NCBI RefSeq assembly: GCF_000321005.1
Contig: NZ_HE578908.1
Span: 108,439-172,438, forward strand
Reading direction: 5' to 3'
DNA length: 64,000 nt
Source: Anaerococcus senegalensis JC48
Lineage (GTDB): Bacteria; Bacillota; Clostridia; Tissierellales; Peptoniphilaceae
Of the stretch, positions 16,571 through 24,323 are shown piece by piece. A program made the position numbers and the translations under genes. The first letter of the stretch is position 1. Each line of letters opens with the position of its first letter. Under the pieces are notes generated by a model. It was not told the origin of the DNA. It worked only from the letters and a program-made list of their open reading frames with translations, and did not search any database.

Positions 16571-17791
16571 TTATTTGTATATTAATTTTTTCTTATCTTT
16601 TATAGCGCCTTTTGATACAATAACTTCTTTGATATGATCTTTTGATGGAATTTCATACATTACATCTAAAAGTAAATCTTCAAGGATTGTTCTAAGACCT
16701 CTAGCTCCTGTTTCTTGCTTGAAAGCTTTTTGAGCAATTTCTCTTACAGCTTCATCCTCAAAAGTTAATTTTACTCCATCAAGTTCAAATAATTTTTGAT
16801 ATTGTTTTAATAAAGAATTTTTTGGCTCTTGTAAAATTTTTACAAGACTATCTACATCCAAATCTTCGAGTGAAACAACTATTGGAACTCTACCAATAAA
16901 CTCTGGAATTAATCCAAATTTTAAAAGATCTTCTGTTGATACATCTTTTAAAGAAATTTCTTTATTTTCCATATCATCTGATCCAAAACCAATTGATTTT
17001 TTGTTGGTTCTTTGTTTGATTATGTCTTTTATTCCATCAAAAGCCCCACCAACAATAAATAAAATATTTGTAGTGTCAACTTGTATATATTCTTGGCTTG
17101 GGTGTTTTCTTCCACCTTGTGGAGGAACATTTGCAACTGTTCCTTCAATAAGTTTTAAAAGTGCTTGTTGTACTCCTTCTCCACTTACATCACGAGTTAT
17201 AGAAGGATTTTCACTTTTTCTAGTTATTTTATCAATTTCATCTATATAAATTATTCCTGTTTGGGCAAGTTCTATATCATAATCTGCAGCTTGTACCAAT
17301 TTCAAAATAATATTTTCAACATCTTCTCCAACATAACCTGCTTCAGTTAAACTAGTCGCATCTGCTATTGCAAATGGAACATTTAATTTTCTGGCTAAAG
17401 TTTGGGCTAGAAGAGTTTTTCCAGATCCAGTTGGTCCAAGCATCAAAATATTTGATTTTTGAAGCTCAACTTCATCATCGTTATCATAATTTGAATTTAT
17501 TCTTTTGTAATGGTTATAAACTGATACTGATAGAGTTTTTTTTGCCATTTCTTGTTGGATAACATATCTATCTAGATACTCTTTTATTTCACTAGGTGTG
17601 GCAAGATCTATATCAACATTTTTATTTTCAGTTAAATTTTCCCTATCAATAATAGACGCACATAAATCTATACATTCATTACAAATAAATGCATCAGGTC
17701 CTGCTATAAGTCTATCAACTTCGTTAGCACTTTTCCCACAAAAGGAACATCTATTTTCTTCAAATTCCATTTTACTCATATTTTTACTCAA
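16571..17791 (-). CDS. clpX: ATP-dependent Clp protease ATP-binding subunit ClpX
   Basis: This AAA+ unfoldase feeds substrates to ClpP. The 406 residues begin with a C4 zinc domain (CSFCGK ... CNECIDLC, about 15-45). The AAA+ module follows, with Walker A GPTGSGKT, Walker [10 protein letters not shown] and the pore motif GYVGED. The I-G-F-G loop (KKSIGFG), which docks onto ClpP, is present. The zinc domain matches M-E-F-E-E-N-R-C from the third Met, so the exact start among the first eight residues is uncertain. It overlaps the clpP stop by eight bases, an operonic arrangement matching its physical partner. Confidence 0.96.
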   Translation of the reverse strand: MSKNMSKMEFEENRCSFCGKSANEVDRLIAGPDAFICNECIDLCASIIDRENLTENKNVDIDLATPSEIKEYLDRYVIQQEMAKKTLSVSVYNHYKRINSNYDNDDEVELQKSNILMLGPTGSGKTLLAQTLARKLNVPFAIADATSLTEAGYVGEDVENIILKLVQAADYDIELAQTGIIYIDEIDKITRKSENPSITRDVSGEGVQQALLKLIEGTVANVPPQGGRKHPSQEYIQVDTTNILFIVGGAFDGIKDIIKQRTNKKSIGFGSDDMENKEISLKDVSTEDLLKFGLIPEFIGRVPIVVSLEDLDVDSLVKILQEPKNSLLKQYQKLFELDGVKLTFEDEAVREIAQKAFKQETGARGLRTILEDLLLDVMYEIPSKDHIKEVIVSKGAIKDKKKLIYK

Positions 17792-18371
17792 TTACCTTAT
17801 CTATTAATCCATATTCTTTTGCTTCATAAGCATCCATTGAAAAATCTCTGTCTGTATCTTTTTGTATTTTTTCAATAGATTGTCCTGTATTATCTGATAA
17901 AATTTTATTTAATCTTTTTTTGATTTTTAAAATTTGTTCAGCTTGAATTTGAATATCGCTAGCTTGTCCTTGAGCTCCACCCGATGGTTGGTGAATTAGG
18001 ATATTTGAATTAGGAAGAGAAAATCTCTTTCCCTTTGCCCCAGATGAAAGCAAAACTGCCCCCATTGATGCAGCTTGTCCTATACAAATTGTAGATACAT
18101 CTGGTTTTATATAATTCATTGTGTCATAAATTGCAAGTCCAGCTGTAACTACTCCACCTGGTGAATTTATATAAAATTGAATATCCTTATTAGGATCTTG
18201 GCTTTCCAAAAATAAAAGTTGAGCAATAATAATATCACTTACCCCATCTTCTACAGGACCTGTTAGAAATATAATCCTGTCTTTTAACAATCTTGAGTAA
18301 ATGTCATAAGCACGTTCGCCTTTATTTGTTTGTTCTATAACTGTAGGAACTAAAAAGTTTTTTGCGTTCAT
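17784..18371 (-). CDS. clpP: ATP-dependent Clp protease proteolytic subunit ClpP
   Basis: This serine peptidase forms the tetradecameric chamber of ClpXP. The 195-residue protein carries the catalytic Ser102 in [11 protein letters not shown] and His127 in ILIHQPSGG, with an Asp in the D-R-D-F-S-M-D region near the C-terminus. G-P-V-E-D and the I-N-S-P-G-G-V oxyanion segment (about 68-74) are present. The length and start agree with the family. It sits between tig and clpX. I see no CIRCE or CtsR-like operator upstream. Confidence 0.96.
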   Translation of the reverse strand: MNAKNFLVPTVIEQTNKGERAYDIYSRLLKDRIIFLTGPVEDGVSDIIIAQLLFLESQDPNKDIQFYINSPGGVVTAGLAIYDTMNYIKPDVSTICIGQAASMGAVLLSSGAKGKRFSLPNSNILIHQPSGGAQGQASDIQIQAEQILKIKKRLNKILSDNTGQSIEKIQKDTDRDFSMDAYEAKEYGLIDKVIE

Positions 18372-18408
18372 AAAATCTCCTTATCCTTTTTGGAGTTTAT
18401 GATTATTA

Positions 18409-19743
18409 CTAATCTTCTTTTTCTTCTTTAGTTTCTTCTGAATCTTTTTTAGCAGGAACTAATTTTACATTTTTTTCTAGAAGTTCTACAGCTTTTCTTC
18501 TTTTAACATTTTCAATAACTGTATCTCTAGAAACATTCTTTTCGAAGATTTCTTTGAATTTTTCGTAATCATCTACTCCATATTGTTTTGCAGCATCTTT
18601 AATTTCTGCTTCAACTTCTTCATCTGTTACTTCTACATTTTCTTTCAAAGCAACTTCATCCATTACAAGATTTGCTTTTACTTTATCTTCTGCAACAGCT
18701 CTATATTGATCTCTAATGGCAGACATGTCCATTTTTGTCATTTCTATATATTGTTGTAGAGAAATTCCCATTTGACGTAATCTTTGATCAAGATTTTGCA
18801 TTTCTAAATCAATTTCTCTATTTACTAATGCATCTGGTGCACTTACTTCAGATTTATCAACTAAAGCTTTGATTGCTTCATTTTGAATTTGAGTTTTTAC
18901 AGATTTTTCCTTATCTTCTTTAAGGTTTTTCTTTGTATCTTCTTTTAATTCTTCTAAGGTTTCAAATTCTGAAATATCTTTTGCAAATTCATCATCAATT
19001 TCTGGAAGTTCTTTTCTTGAAATTGAATTTATTTCTACTTCAAATTTTGCATCTTTTCCTTGGAATTCTTTAGCTTGATAATCTTCAGGGAAAGTTACAT
19101 TAACATCAAATTTATCTCCAACTTTGTGTCCTTCAACTTGTTTTTCAAAGTCACCTACAAATGATTTTGATCCTAGTACTAAATCATAATTTTCAGCTTT
19201 TCCACCTTCAAATCTTTCCCCATCAAGGAAACCGTCAAAGTCGATGTTTACTGTATCTCCATCTTTAGCTTCACCATCTTCTACAGGAATTATTCTTGCA
19301 TTTTCTTCTTGTTGGTGTTTAAGTTCATGTTCTACATCTTCATCTGTAACTTCTGTTGGAATTTCTGTAACTTCAAGTTCAGAATAATCTCCAAGTGTTG
19401 GATGAGGTTTTGTTTCAACTTCAACTTTAAATACTACGTCTTTTCCTTTTTCTATATCATCAAAATCAACTGATGGTTGGTCGATTACTTCAAGATTTAA
19501 TTCATCAATTGCTTTATTATAAGGTTCTGGGAAAACTTCTTGAATTGCTTCATCGTAGAATACTTCTACTCCGTACATTTTTTCAATAACTCTTTTTGGA
19601 ACTTTTCCTTTTCTAAATCCATCTACTCTATATTTAGATTTATTTTTTTTGTATACATTATCAACTGCTTTTTGAAAATCTTCAGCAGCTACTGTAAGAT
19701 CAAATTTTGCTATATTATTTTCATGTGATTTTAATTCTGTCAT
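18409..19743 (-). CDS. tig: trigger factor
   Basis: This ribosome-bound chaperone with peptidyl-prolyl isomerase activity is 444 residues long. The N-terminal ribosome-binding domain contains the G-F-R-K-G-K-V-P signature near residues 43-49. The FKBP-like domain lies about 150-240 (VNIDFDGFLDGERFEGG), and the remainder is the helical arm domain with an acidic, Lys/Glu-rich tail. It leads the tig-clpP-clpX run, the usual order in Firmicutes, placing folding and degradation of new proteins in one transcript. Confidence 0.95.
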   Translation of the reverse strand: MTELKSHENNIAKFDLTVAAEDFQKAVDNVYKKNKSKYRVDGFRKGKVPKRVIEKMYGVEVFYDEAIQEVFPEPYNKAIDELNLEVIDQPSVDFDDIEKGKDVVFKVEVETKPHPTLGDYSELEVTEIPTEVTDEDVEHELKHQQEENARIIPVEDGEAKDGDTVNIDFDGFLDGERFEGGKAENYDLVLGSKSFVGDFEKQVEGHKVGDKFDVNVTFPEDYQAKEFQGKDAKFEVEINSISRKELPEIDDEFAKDISEFETLEELKEDTKKNLKEDKEKSVKTQIQNEAIKALVDKSEVSAPDALVNREIDLEMQNLDQRLRQMGISLQQYIEMTKMDMSAIRDQYRAVAEDKVKANLVMDEVALKENVEVTDEEVEAEIKDAAKQYGVDDYEKFKEIFEKNVSRDTVIENVKRRKAVELLEKNVKLVPAKKDSEETKEEKED

Positions 19744-19793
19744 CTTTTCCTCCTAAAACACTACATACTCATTAGTTTAATATACTACTTGTA

Positions 19794-21119
19794 CTAATTT
19801 CTATCAAGATTAATATATTTATTTTTTATATATTTGATGATTTCACTTTTTTTATTTATTAATTTTTCATCCATTACCAATGAATAAATTTCCTTTAATA
19901 TCATACCAAGTTCTTTTCCTTCTTCAAAACCTAATTCTATTAAATCTTTTCCAGAAAAATCTATCTGATCTTCCTTGCTTGGAACATCAGAATTTAAAAT
20001 TTCCTCTAGAAATTTTTTTGCCAAAATAATATTTTCTGTATTGTCATGGGCTGTTGCTAAAACATCTGCTTTTTGGAGGTCAAAAAGATCATAAATATTT
20101 TCTTCTCCAACTTTTCTAAGAAGTTTTCTTACAGACTTTTTAGTATAAGTATTAGTGTTGTCCATATGTCTTCTAACCAAAATTGCAGTATTTTCAATAA
20201 ATTTTTTTGGATATTTTAAAATTTTTAGTCTTTTTCTAATTATTTTTTCAGAAATTTCTTGGTGGCCAAAAAATCTACCCTCTCCATTTTTATCTATAAA
20301 GAATGTATCAATTTTTCCTGTATCATGAAATAAGGCTGCCATTCTAGTTTTTAGATTTTTGGAAGAGATTTCCAAAACCTTCATAGAATGTTCAAATAAA
20401 TCTAGATTGTGGTGAGATGAATGTTGGTCAAAGCCAAGCATTTTTTTTACTTCTGGAAAAATATATTCTAAAAGATAAAGATCATCCAAAAGTCTAATCC
20501 CTCTTGAAGGATTATCTGCTAATAAAATTTTATCAACTTCATCGCTAATTCTTTCTTTTGAAATATCTTCTATATGACTTGCCATTTGACTTATAGCTTT
20601 TTTTAATTCACTTTCAATTTCAAAATCTAGGATTGTTGCAAATCTTACTGCTCTAATTGCTCTTAAATAGTCTTCTTTAATTCTTTCATAGGGATTTCCT
20701 ACAGCCCTAATCAATTTATTTTGTAGGTCTTTTTTTCCACCAAATAAATCAATAAGTTCGCCATTTCTAAAAGCCATAGCATTTATTGTAAAATCTCTTC
20801 TTTTTAAATCTTCATCTATTGAGTCTGAAAAGGAAATTTTTTCTGGATGTCTTCTATCTTTATAGGTTGATTCGCTTCTAAAGCTAGTAATTTCATATTC
20901 TTTTGACTTATAAATAACTTTAATTGTTCCAAATTTTTTCCCAATATCAATTAATTTTAAATCGGAAAAAATTCTCATTATATCATTTGGTCTTGCCCTT
21001 GTCGTAAGATCAATATCATGTATTTCTTTTCCAAGAAGCCTATCCCTTACAGCTCCTCCAACTAGATAAGTTTCAAATCCTTCATTTTCTAATCTTTTAG
21101 CTAAATATTCATAAGACAT
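19794..21119 (-). CDS. cca: CCA-adding tRNA nucleotidyltransferase with HD domain
   Basis: The enzyme adds or repairs the tRNA 3' CCA end. The 441-residue chain has the class II nucleotidyltransferase head V-G-G-A-V-R-D with catalytic D-I-D-L, R-R-D-F-T-I-N-A-M-A near 105-115, E-D-Y-L-R-A-I-R-A-V-R-F-A, and a downstream HD domain (A-A-L-F-H-D-T-G-K near residue 264). The ATG shares one base with the cdaR stop (TAATG), and AGGAAAG provides the ribosome site, so it is translationally coupled to cdaR. An HD-domain enzyme may also have phosphodiesterase or phosphatase activity, as in some homologues. Confidence 0.93.
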   Translation of the reverse strand: MSYEYLAKRLENEGFETYLVGGAVRDRLLGKEIHDIDLTTRARPNDIMRIFSDLKLIDIGKKFGTIKVIYKSKEYEITSFRSESTYKDRRHPEKISFSDSIDEDLKRRDFTINAMAFRNGELIDLFGGKKDLQNKLIRAVGNPYERIKEDYLRAIRAVRFATILDFEIESELKKAISQMASHIEDISKERISDEVDKILLADNPSRGIRLLDDLYLLEYIFPEVKKMLGFDQHSSHHNLDLFEHSMKVLEISSKNLKTRMAALFHDTGKIDTFFIDKNGEGRFFGHQEISEKIIRKRLKILKYPKKFIENTAILVRRHMDNTNTYTKKSVRKLLRKVGEENIYDLFDLQKADVLATAHDNTENIILAKKFLEEILNSDVPSKEDQIDFSGKDLIELGFEEGKELGMILKEIYSLVMDEKLINKKSEIIKYIKNKYINLDRN

Positions 21120-22051
21120 TATTTCTTTCCTATTTTTATATAAACATTTATAAAATTATCTCCGTCATTAATTTCTACTGCTTCCGGCACAACTAATTCT
21201 AGGCTTTTCTCAAATTCATTGTTTTTTAAATTTGTAAGATCAATTTTTTCTGTCTTAATCTTATCGATTTTATCTATAATACTTTTTTCACCCTTTATTA
21301 CGACTTTATTAGGAGAATATTTTTTTTCTATAACTTCCATATTTTTTGGAAGAGACTCTTCATAATCTAATTCTATTTCAACTTCTTTACTTTGTAATAC
21401 ATCAAAAGAAATTGAAACATCATTTTGAGATAAGTCTACATTTGCGACTGTTTTACCAATTTTATCAACAGGCCTTGCTTCAATATCATGAATTTTACCA
21501 TCTAAATATTCATCTTTTCCAATATTTAAAATAATTTTATCAACCTTATCAATATTTTTTCTAAGACCTGAAACTGTAATTTTCTTTGTTGATTGTTCGC
21601 TCACATTTATTATCTTAGATTCTTTTAACTTATCAGGAATTTTAATTTCAACTGGAAGATCTTTTTTTACAATTTTTTCAATTTTAAAATTAACATTTGA
21701 TGGATTTGTGCTTTCAACCTTAATTCCTGAAGGTCCATCTACTTTTATATTTAAAGTTTTTACTCCTTCAGTTGGAACCCCCAAATCTACACTTGCAACT
21801 AAATCATCAGAAGATAAAGATGCAAGATCAGATCTAGAACCTTCAACTTTAACATTTACACTTGAAATCTCATCTTTTCCTACCAAAGCATAGCCTTCTT
21901 TTTGCATTACTTCTTGATTCTTTATAGTTAAAGGTACGCCTCTTACAGTTTTTGATAAAGAAGGATTAGTTGAAGTCATAACATAAGCCCACATTATGAC
22001 AGCCACAAGAACTGATAATGCTATTAATTTTCTATCATTTTTGTTGTTCAT
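21119..22051 (-). CDS. cdaR: CdaR (YbbR-domain) regulator of diadenylate cyclase
   Basis: This membrane-anchored protein (310 residues) has one N-terminal helix (about 8-26) and several repeated YbbR domains outside the membrane; segments of the V-x-V-x-G-x-x-x-x-I type recur along the chain. In Firmicutes CdaR binds CdaA and modulates c-di-AMP synthesis. The ATG chosen has AGGAGG seven bases upstream; an ATG six bases earlier lies directly on that site. It overlaps the end of cdaA by 17 bases. The usual third partner GlmM is not here; cca follows instead. Confidence 0.9.
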   Translation of the reverse strand: MNNKNDRKLIALSVLVAVIMWAYVMTSTNPSLSKTVRGVPLTIKNQEVMQKEGYALVGKDEISSVNVKVEGSRSDLASLSSDDLVASVDLGVPTEGVKTLNIKVDGPSGIKVESTNPSNVNFKIEKIVKKDLPVEIKIPDKLKESKIINVSEQSTKKITVSGLRKNIDKVDKIILNIGKDEYLDGKIHDIEARPVDKIGKTVANVDLSQNDVSISFDVLQSKEVEIELDYEESLPKNMEVIEKKYSPNKVVIKGEKSIIDKIDKIKTEKIDLTNLKNNEFEKSLELVVPEAVEINDGDNFINVYIKIGKK

Positions 22052-22859
22052 TCTCATCCCTCCTTTTCATATTCAACTTATTTTCATCGTAATTTAATTC
22101 CTTAACTAACCTATCTTTTAGAGATTGTTCATCAAAATATCTATTTATATTTCCATTGCTCACAAGAGAAATTGTTCCAGTCTCCTCACTTACTACAACA
22201 ACAAGGCAATCACTTTTTTCACTAATTCCAATTGCTGCCCTATGACGAGTACCTAGTTCTTTTGACAAGGTATTATTAGTTGTTAAAGGCAAATAGCAAG
22301 CTGCGGCTTCTATCAAATCATTTCTAATAATAACAGCGCCATCGTGAAGAGGAGTATTTGGAATGAAAATATTAATTAAAAGCTCGCTTGATATTTCTGA
22401 TCTTAAACTAGTACCACTTTCAATAATATCATTAAGACCAACTTCCCTTTCGATTACAACCAAGGCACCAATTTTTTGCCTTGATAAAGAACTCATAGCA
22501 GAAACAATTTCATCGATAGACTTCTCATTTTTATTATAGGAATCATTTACAAAAAAACTTCTTCCCCTACCAATTCTTTCAAGAGCAGATCTTAACTCAG
22601 GTTGAAAAACTACAATAATAAATACCAAAGACACAGTAAAAAATTGATTCATAAGCCATGAAACAGTATTCAAATTAAAAATGTCTGAAATAGATGCAAA
22701 AAATAAAACAAAAATAAAACCCTTCATAACTTGCTCAGCCCTAGTATTTCTAAGAAGCTTTAATAATTTATAAGCAATAAAGGCAATCAGTGCTATATCA
22801 ATTATATCTGTAATCCTAATCAAAGATAAATAAGCTATAAAATTATCTAAATATGACAT
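22035..22859 (-). CDS. cdaA: diadenylate cyclase CdaA
   Basis: This membrane enzyme joins two ATP into cyclic di-AMP, which controls potassium and osmotic balance. In the 274-residue protein three hydrophobic helices occupy the first 85 residues. The DAC domain then shows the D-G-A motif (P-L-H-D-G-A-V-I-I-R) and R-H-R-A-A (G-T-R-H-R-A-A-I-G), the nucleotide-binding pair that defines the family. The ATG follows GGAGG; a GTG six bases earlier overlaps that site. A (TA)n-rich stretch with TATAAT-like boxes lies upstream. It heads the cdaA-cdaR-cca unit. Confidence 0.94.
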   Translation of the reverse strand: MSYLDNFIAYLSLIRITDIIDIALIAFIAYKLLKLLRNTRAEQVMKGFIFVLFFASISDIFNLNTVSWLMNQFFTVSLVFIIVVFQPELRSALERIGRGRSFFVNDSYNKNEKSIDEIVSAMSSLSRQKIGALVVIEREVGLNDIIESGTSLRSEISSELLINIFIPNTPLHDGAVIIRNDLIEAAACYLPLTTNNTLSKELGTRHRAAIGISEKSDCLVVVVSEETGTISLVSNGNINRYFDEQSLKDRLVKELNYDENKLNMKRRDENEQQK

Positions 22860-22985
22860 GTCCACCTCCTAAGTATATATATATATATTATATACTTTAT
22901 TATAAAATTTTGTAGAAAAGAAAGGCTAAAATAAAATTTAAATTTGATAAATTTTTTTGCTGATTGAATTTAATGAAAAAAATCA

Positions 22986-23014
22986 CAAAAAAATACCAAG
23001 CTTTTAGCTTGGTG
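22986..23014 (-). terminator. terminator of the ZIP gene transcript
   Basis: On the minus strand ACCAAGC pairs with GCTTGGT (22995-23001 with 23007-23013) around a five-base loop and is followed by a T-run. It lies about 500 bases after the ZIP stop, so the tandem hairpin repeats in between would be transcribed as a long 3' untranslated region. Confidence 0.85.
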
Positions 23015-23072
23015 TTTTTGTTAGTTTTAATTTTTGTTTCAACTATTATTTATTTTTGTAATTTAAATTTTA

Positions 23073-23524
23073 TTCTTCGTTTTTACTTCGCGGCATGTTT
23101 GTAAAAAATGTGCCACTGGCACATTTTTTAGCCCATCATACGCTCTTTGACCACGTTCTACTTAATTTAGTTTTTTTTACTATTTTAAAACTGAAGTTTA
23201 GTTCTTCGTTTTTACTCCGCGGGATGTTGGTAGAAATTGTACCACTGGTACATTTTTTAGCACAACATACGCTCTTTGACCACGTTTTACTTAATTTAGT
23301 TTTTTTACTATTTTAAAACTGAAGTTTAGTTCTTCGTTTTTACTCCGCGGGATGTTGGTAGAAATTGTACCACTGGTACATTTTCTAGCCCAAGCATATG
23401 CTCCTTGGTTGCGTTAAACTTAATTTTCTTAGTTTCCAAATTAAAACTTTTTTTAATTCTTCGTACTTAATCCGCGGGGCATTAGTAGAAATTGTGCCAC
23501 CGGCACAATTTCTAGCCTAATGCC
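23073..23524. repeat. tandem array of four ~128-bp hairpin repeats
   Basis: Repeat units begin with TTCTTCGT at 23073, 23202, 23330 and 23457 (spacing 129, 128 and 127). Each unit has the flank TTCTTCGTTTTTACTCCGCGG or a near copy, then a long imperfect hairpin, then a connecting part that is nearly identical in units 2 and 3. Hairpin cores are at 23103-23129, 23238-23252, 23366-23380 and 23486-23514. The loop-closing stem alternates between GTGCC/GGCAC and GTACC/GGTAC, and the outer stems differ in sequence yet still pair. The fourth unit is cut short: its right arm forms the 3' end of the ZIP gene, including the stop codon at 23512-23514. The whole array lies downstream of the ZIP gene and ahead of its terminator. 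Confidence 0.88.
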
Positions 23525-24306
23525 ACATCCAGGATCATCATTACTGAAAAGCCTACTGAAAACCAAATTACTCCTAAGTTTGAGTGATCTTCGCCTTCTC
23601 CTGTTGCTTCTGGAATTAATTCTTCTACTACCACGTAAAACATTGCACCTGCTGCAAAGCTTAAAAGATATGGTAATATTGGTATCATTATTTGAGATAA
23701 TATTATTGTTAAAACAGCTGCTACTGGCTCTACTGCTCCTGACAAAACTCCCATTATAAATGATTTATTTTTTCCAATTCCTTGACTTTTTAATGGCATT
23801 GAAATTATTGCTCCTTCTGGAAAATTTTGAATTGCAATTCCCAATGAAAGCGCCATAGCTCCTGCCATTGTTAAATCTGTGTTTCCTGATAAAACTCCTG
23901 CAAAAGTAACACCTACTGCCATTCCTTCTGGAATATTATGGATTACAACTGCAAGAACCATCATAGTTGTTTTTCTTAAAGAATCATTTTTTGGACCTTC
24001 TGCCACATCGCTATCAACGTGTTGGTGAGGAACAACATTATCTAAAAATAATAAGAATACTATTCCTACAGCAAATCCAACTACTGCTGGAATCCAAGAA
24101 ATTTTTCCCATTTTTTCTTCTACCATTTCCATAGCAGGAATTAATAGAGACCACACACTTGCTGCAACCATTACTCCTGCTGCAAATCCTGATAGAGATT
24201 TTTGTAATTTTGTTGATAATTCATTTTTCATTAGGTATACCATTGCCGATCCAAGACTTGTGCCTAGGAAGGGTATGAGTAAACCTATTATTAAATCTTT
24301 GTTCAT
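23512..24306 (-). CDS. ZIP family metal transporter
   Basis: This 264-residue membrane protein imports zinc or other divalent metals. Eight hydrophobic segments are visible. The two metal-binding helices carry V-I-H-N-I-P-E-G-M-A-V-G and Q-N-F-P-E-G-A-I-I-S-M-P, the ZIP signature, and the chain ends L-D-V-A-L-G. A short His-containing cytoplasmic loop (P-H-Q-H-V-D) lies near residue 100. The ATG chosen follows AGAAAGAG; a TTG 30 bases earlier overlaps glgP. It starts 17 bases after the glgP stop. Its last codons (V-A-L-G-stop) are part of the right arm of a palindrome of the tandem repeat array. Confidence 0.92.
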   Translation of the reverse strand: MNKDLIIGLLIPFLGTSLGSAMVYLMKNELSTKLQKSLSGFAAGVMVAASVWSLLIPAMEMVEEKMGKISWIPAVVGFAVGIVFLLFLDNVVPHQHVDSDVAEGPKNDSLRKTTMMVLAVVIHNIPEGMAVGVTFAGVLSGNTDLTMAGAMALSLGIAIQNFPEGAIISMPLKSQGIGKNKSFIMGVLSGAVEPVAAVLTIILSQIMIPILPYLLSFAAGAMFYVVVEELIPEATGEGEDHSNLGVIWFSVGFSVMMILDVALG

Positions 24307-24323
24307 TTTTTCTCTTTCTAATT

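Noticed and set aside
23095..23316. 73-residue plus-strand frame with an internal repeat (F-L-A-x-H-T-L-F-D-H-V)
   Set aside because: It only reflects the tandem DNA repeat; no ribosome site, it covers the hairpins, and it is antisense to the ZIP 3' region.
23073..23524. CRISPR array
   Set aside because: Repeat units are about 128 bp, directly adjacent, and there are no unique spacers of uniform length nor cas genes nearby.
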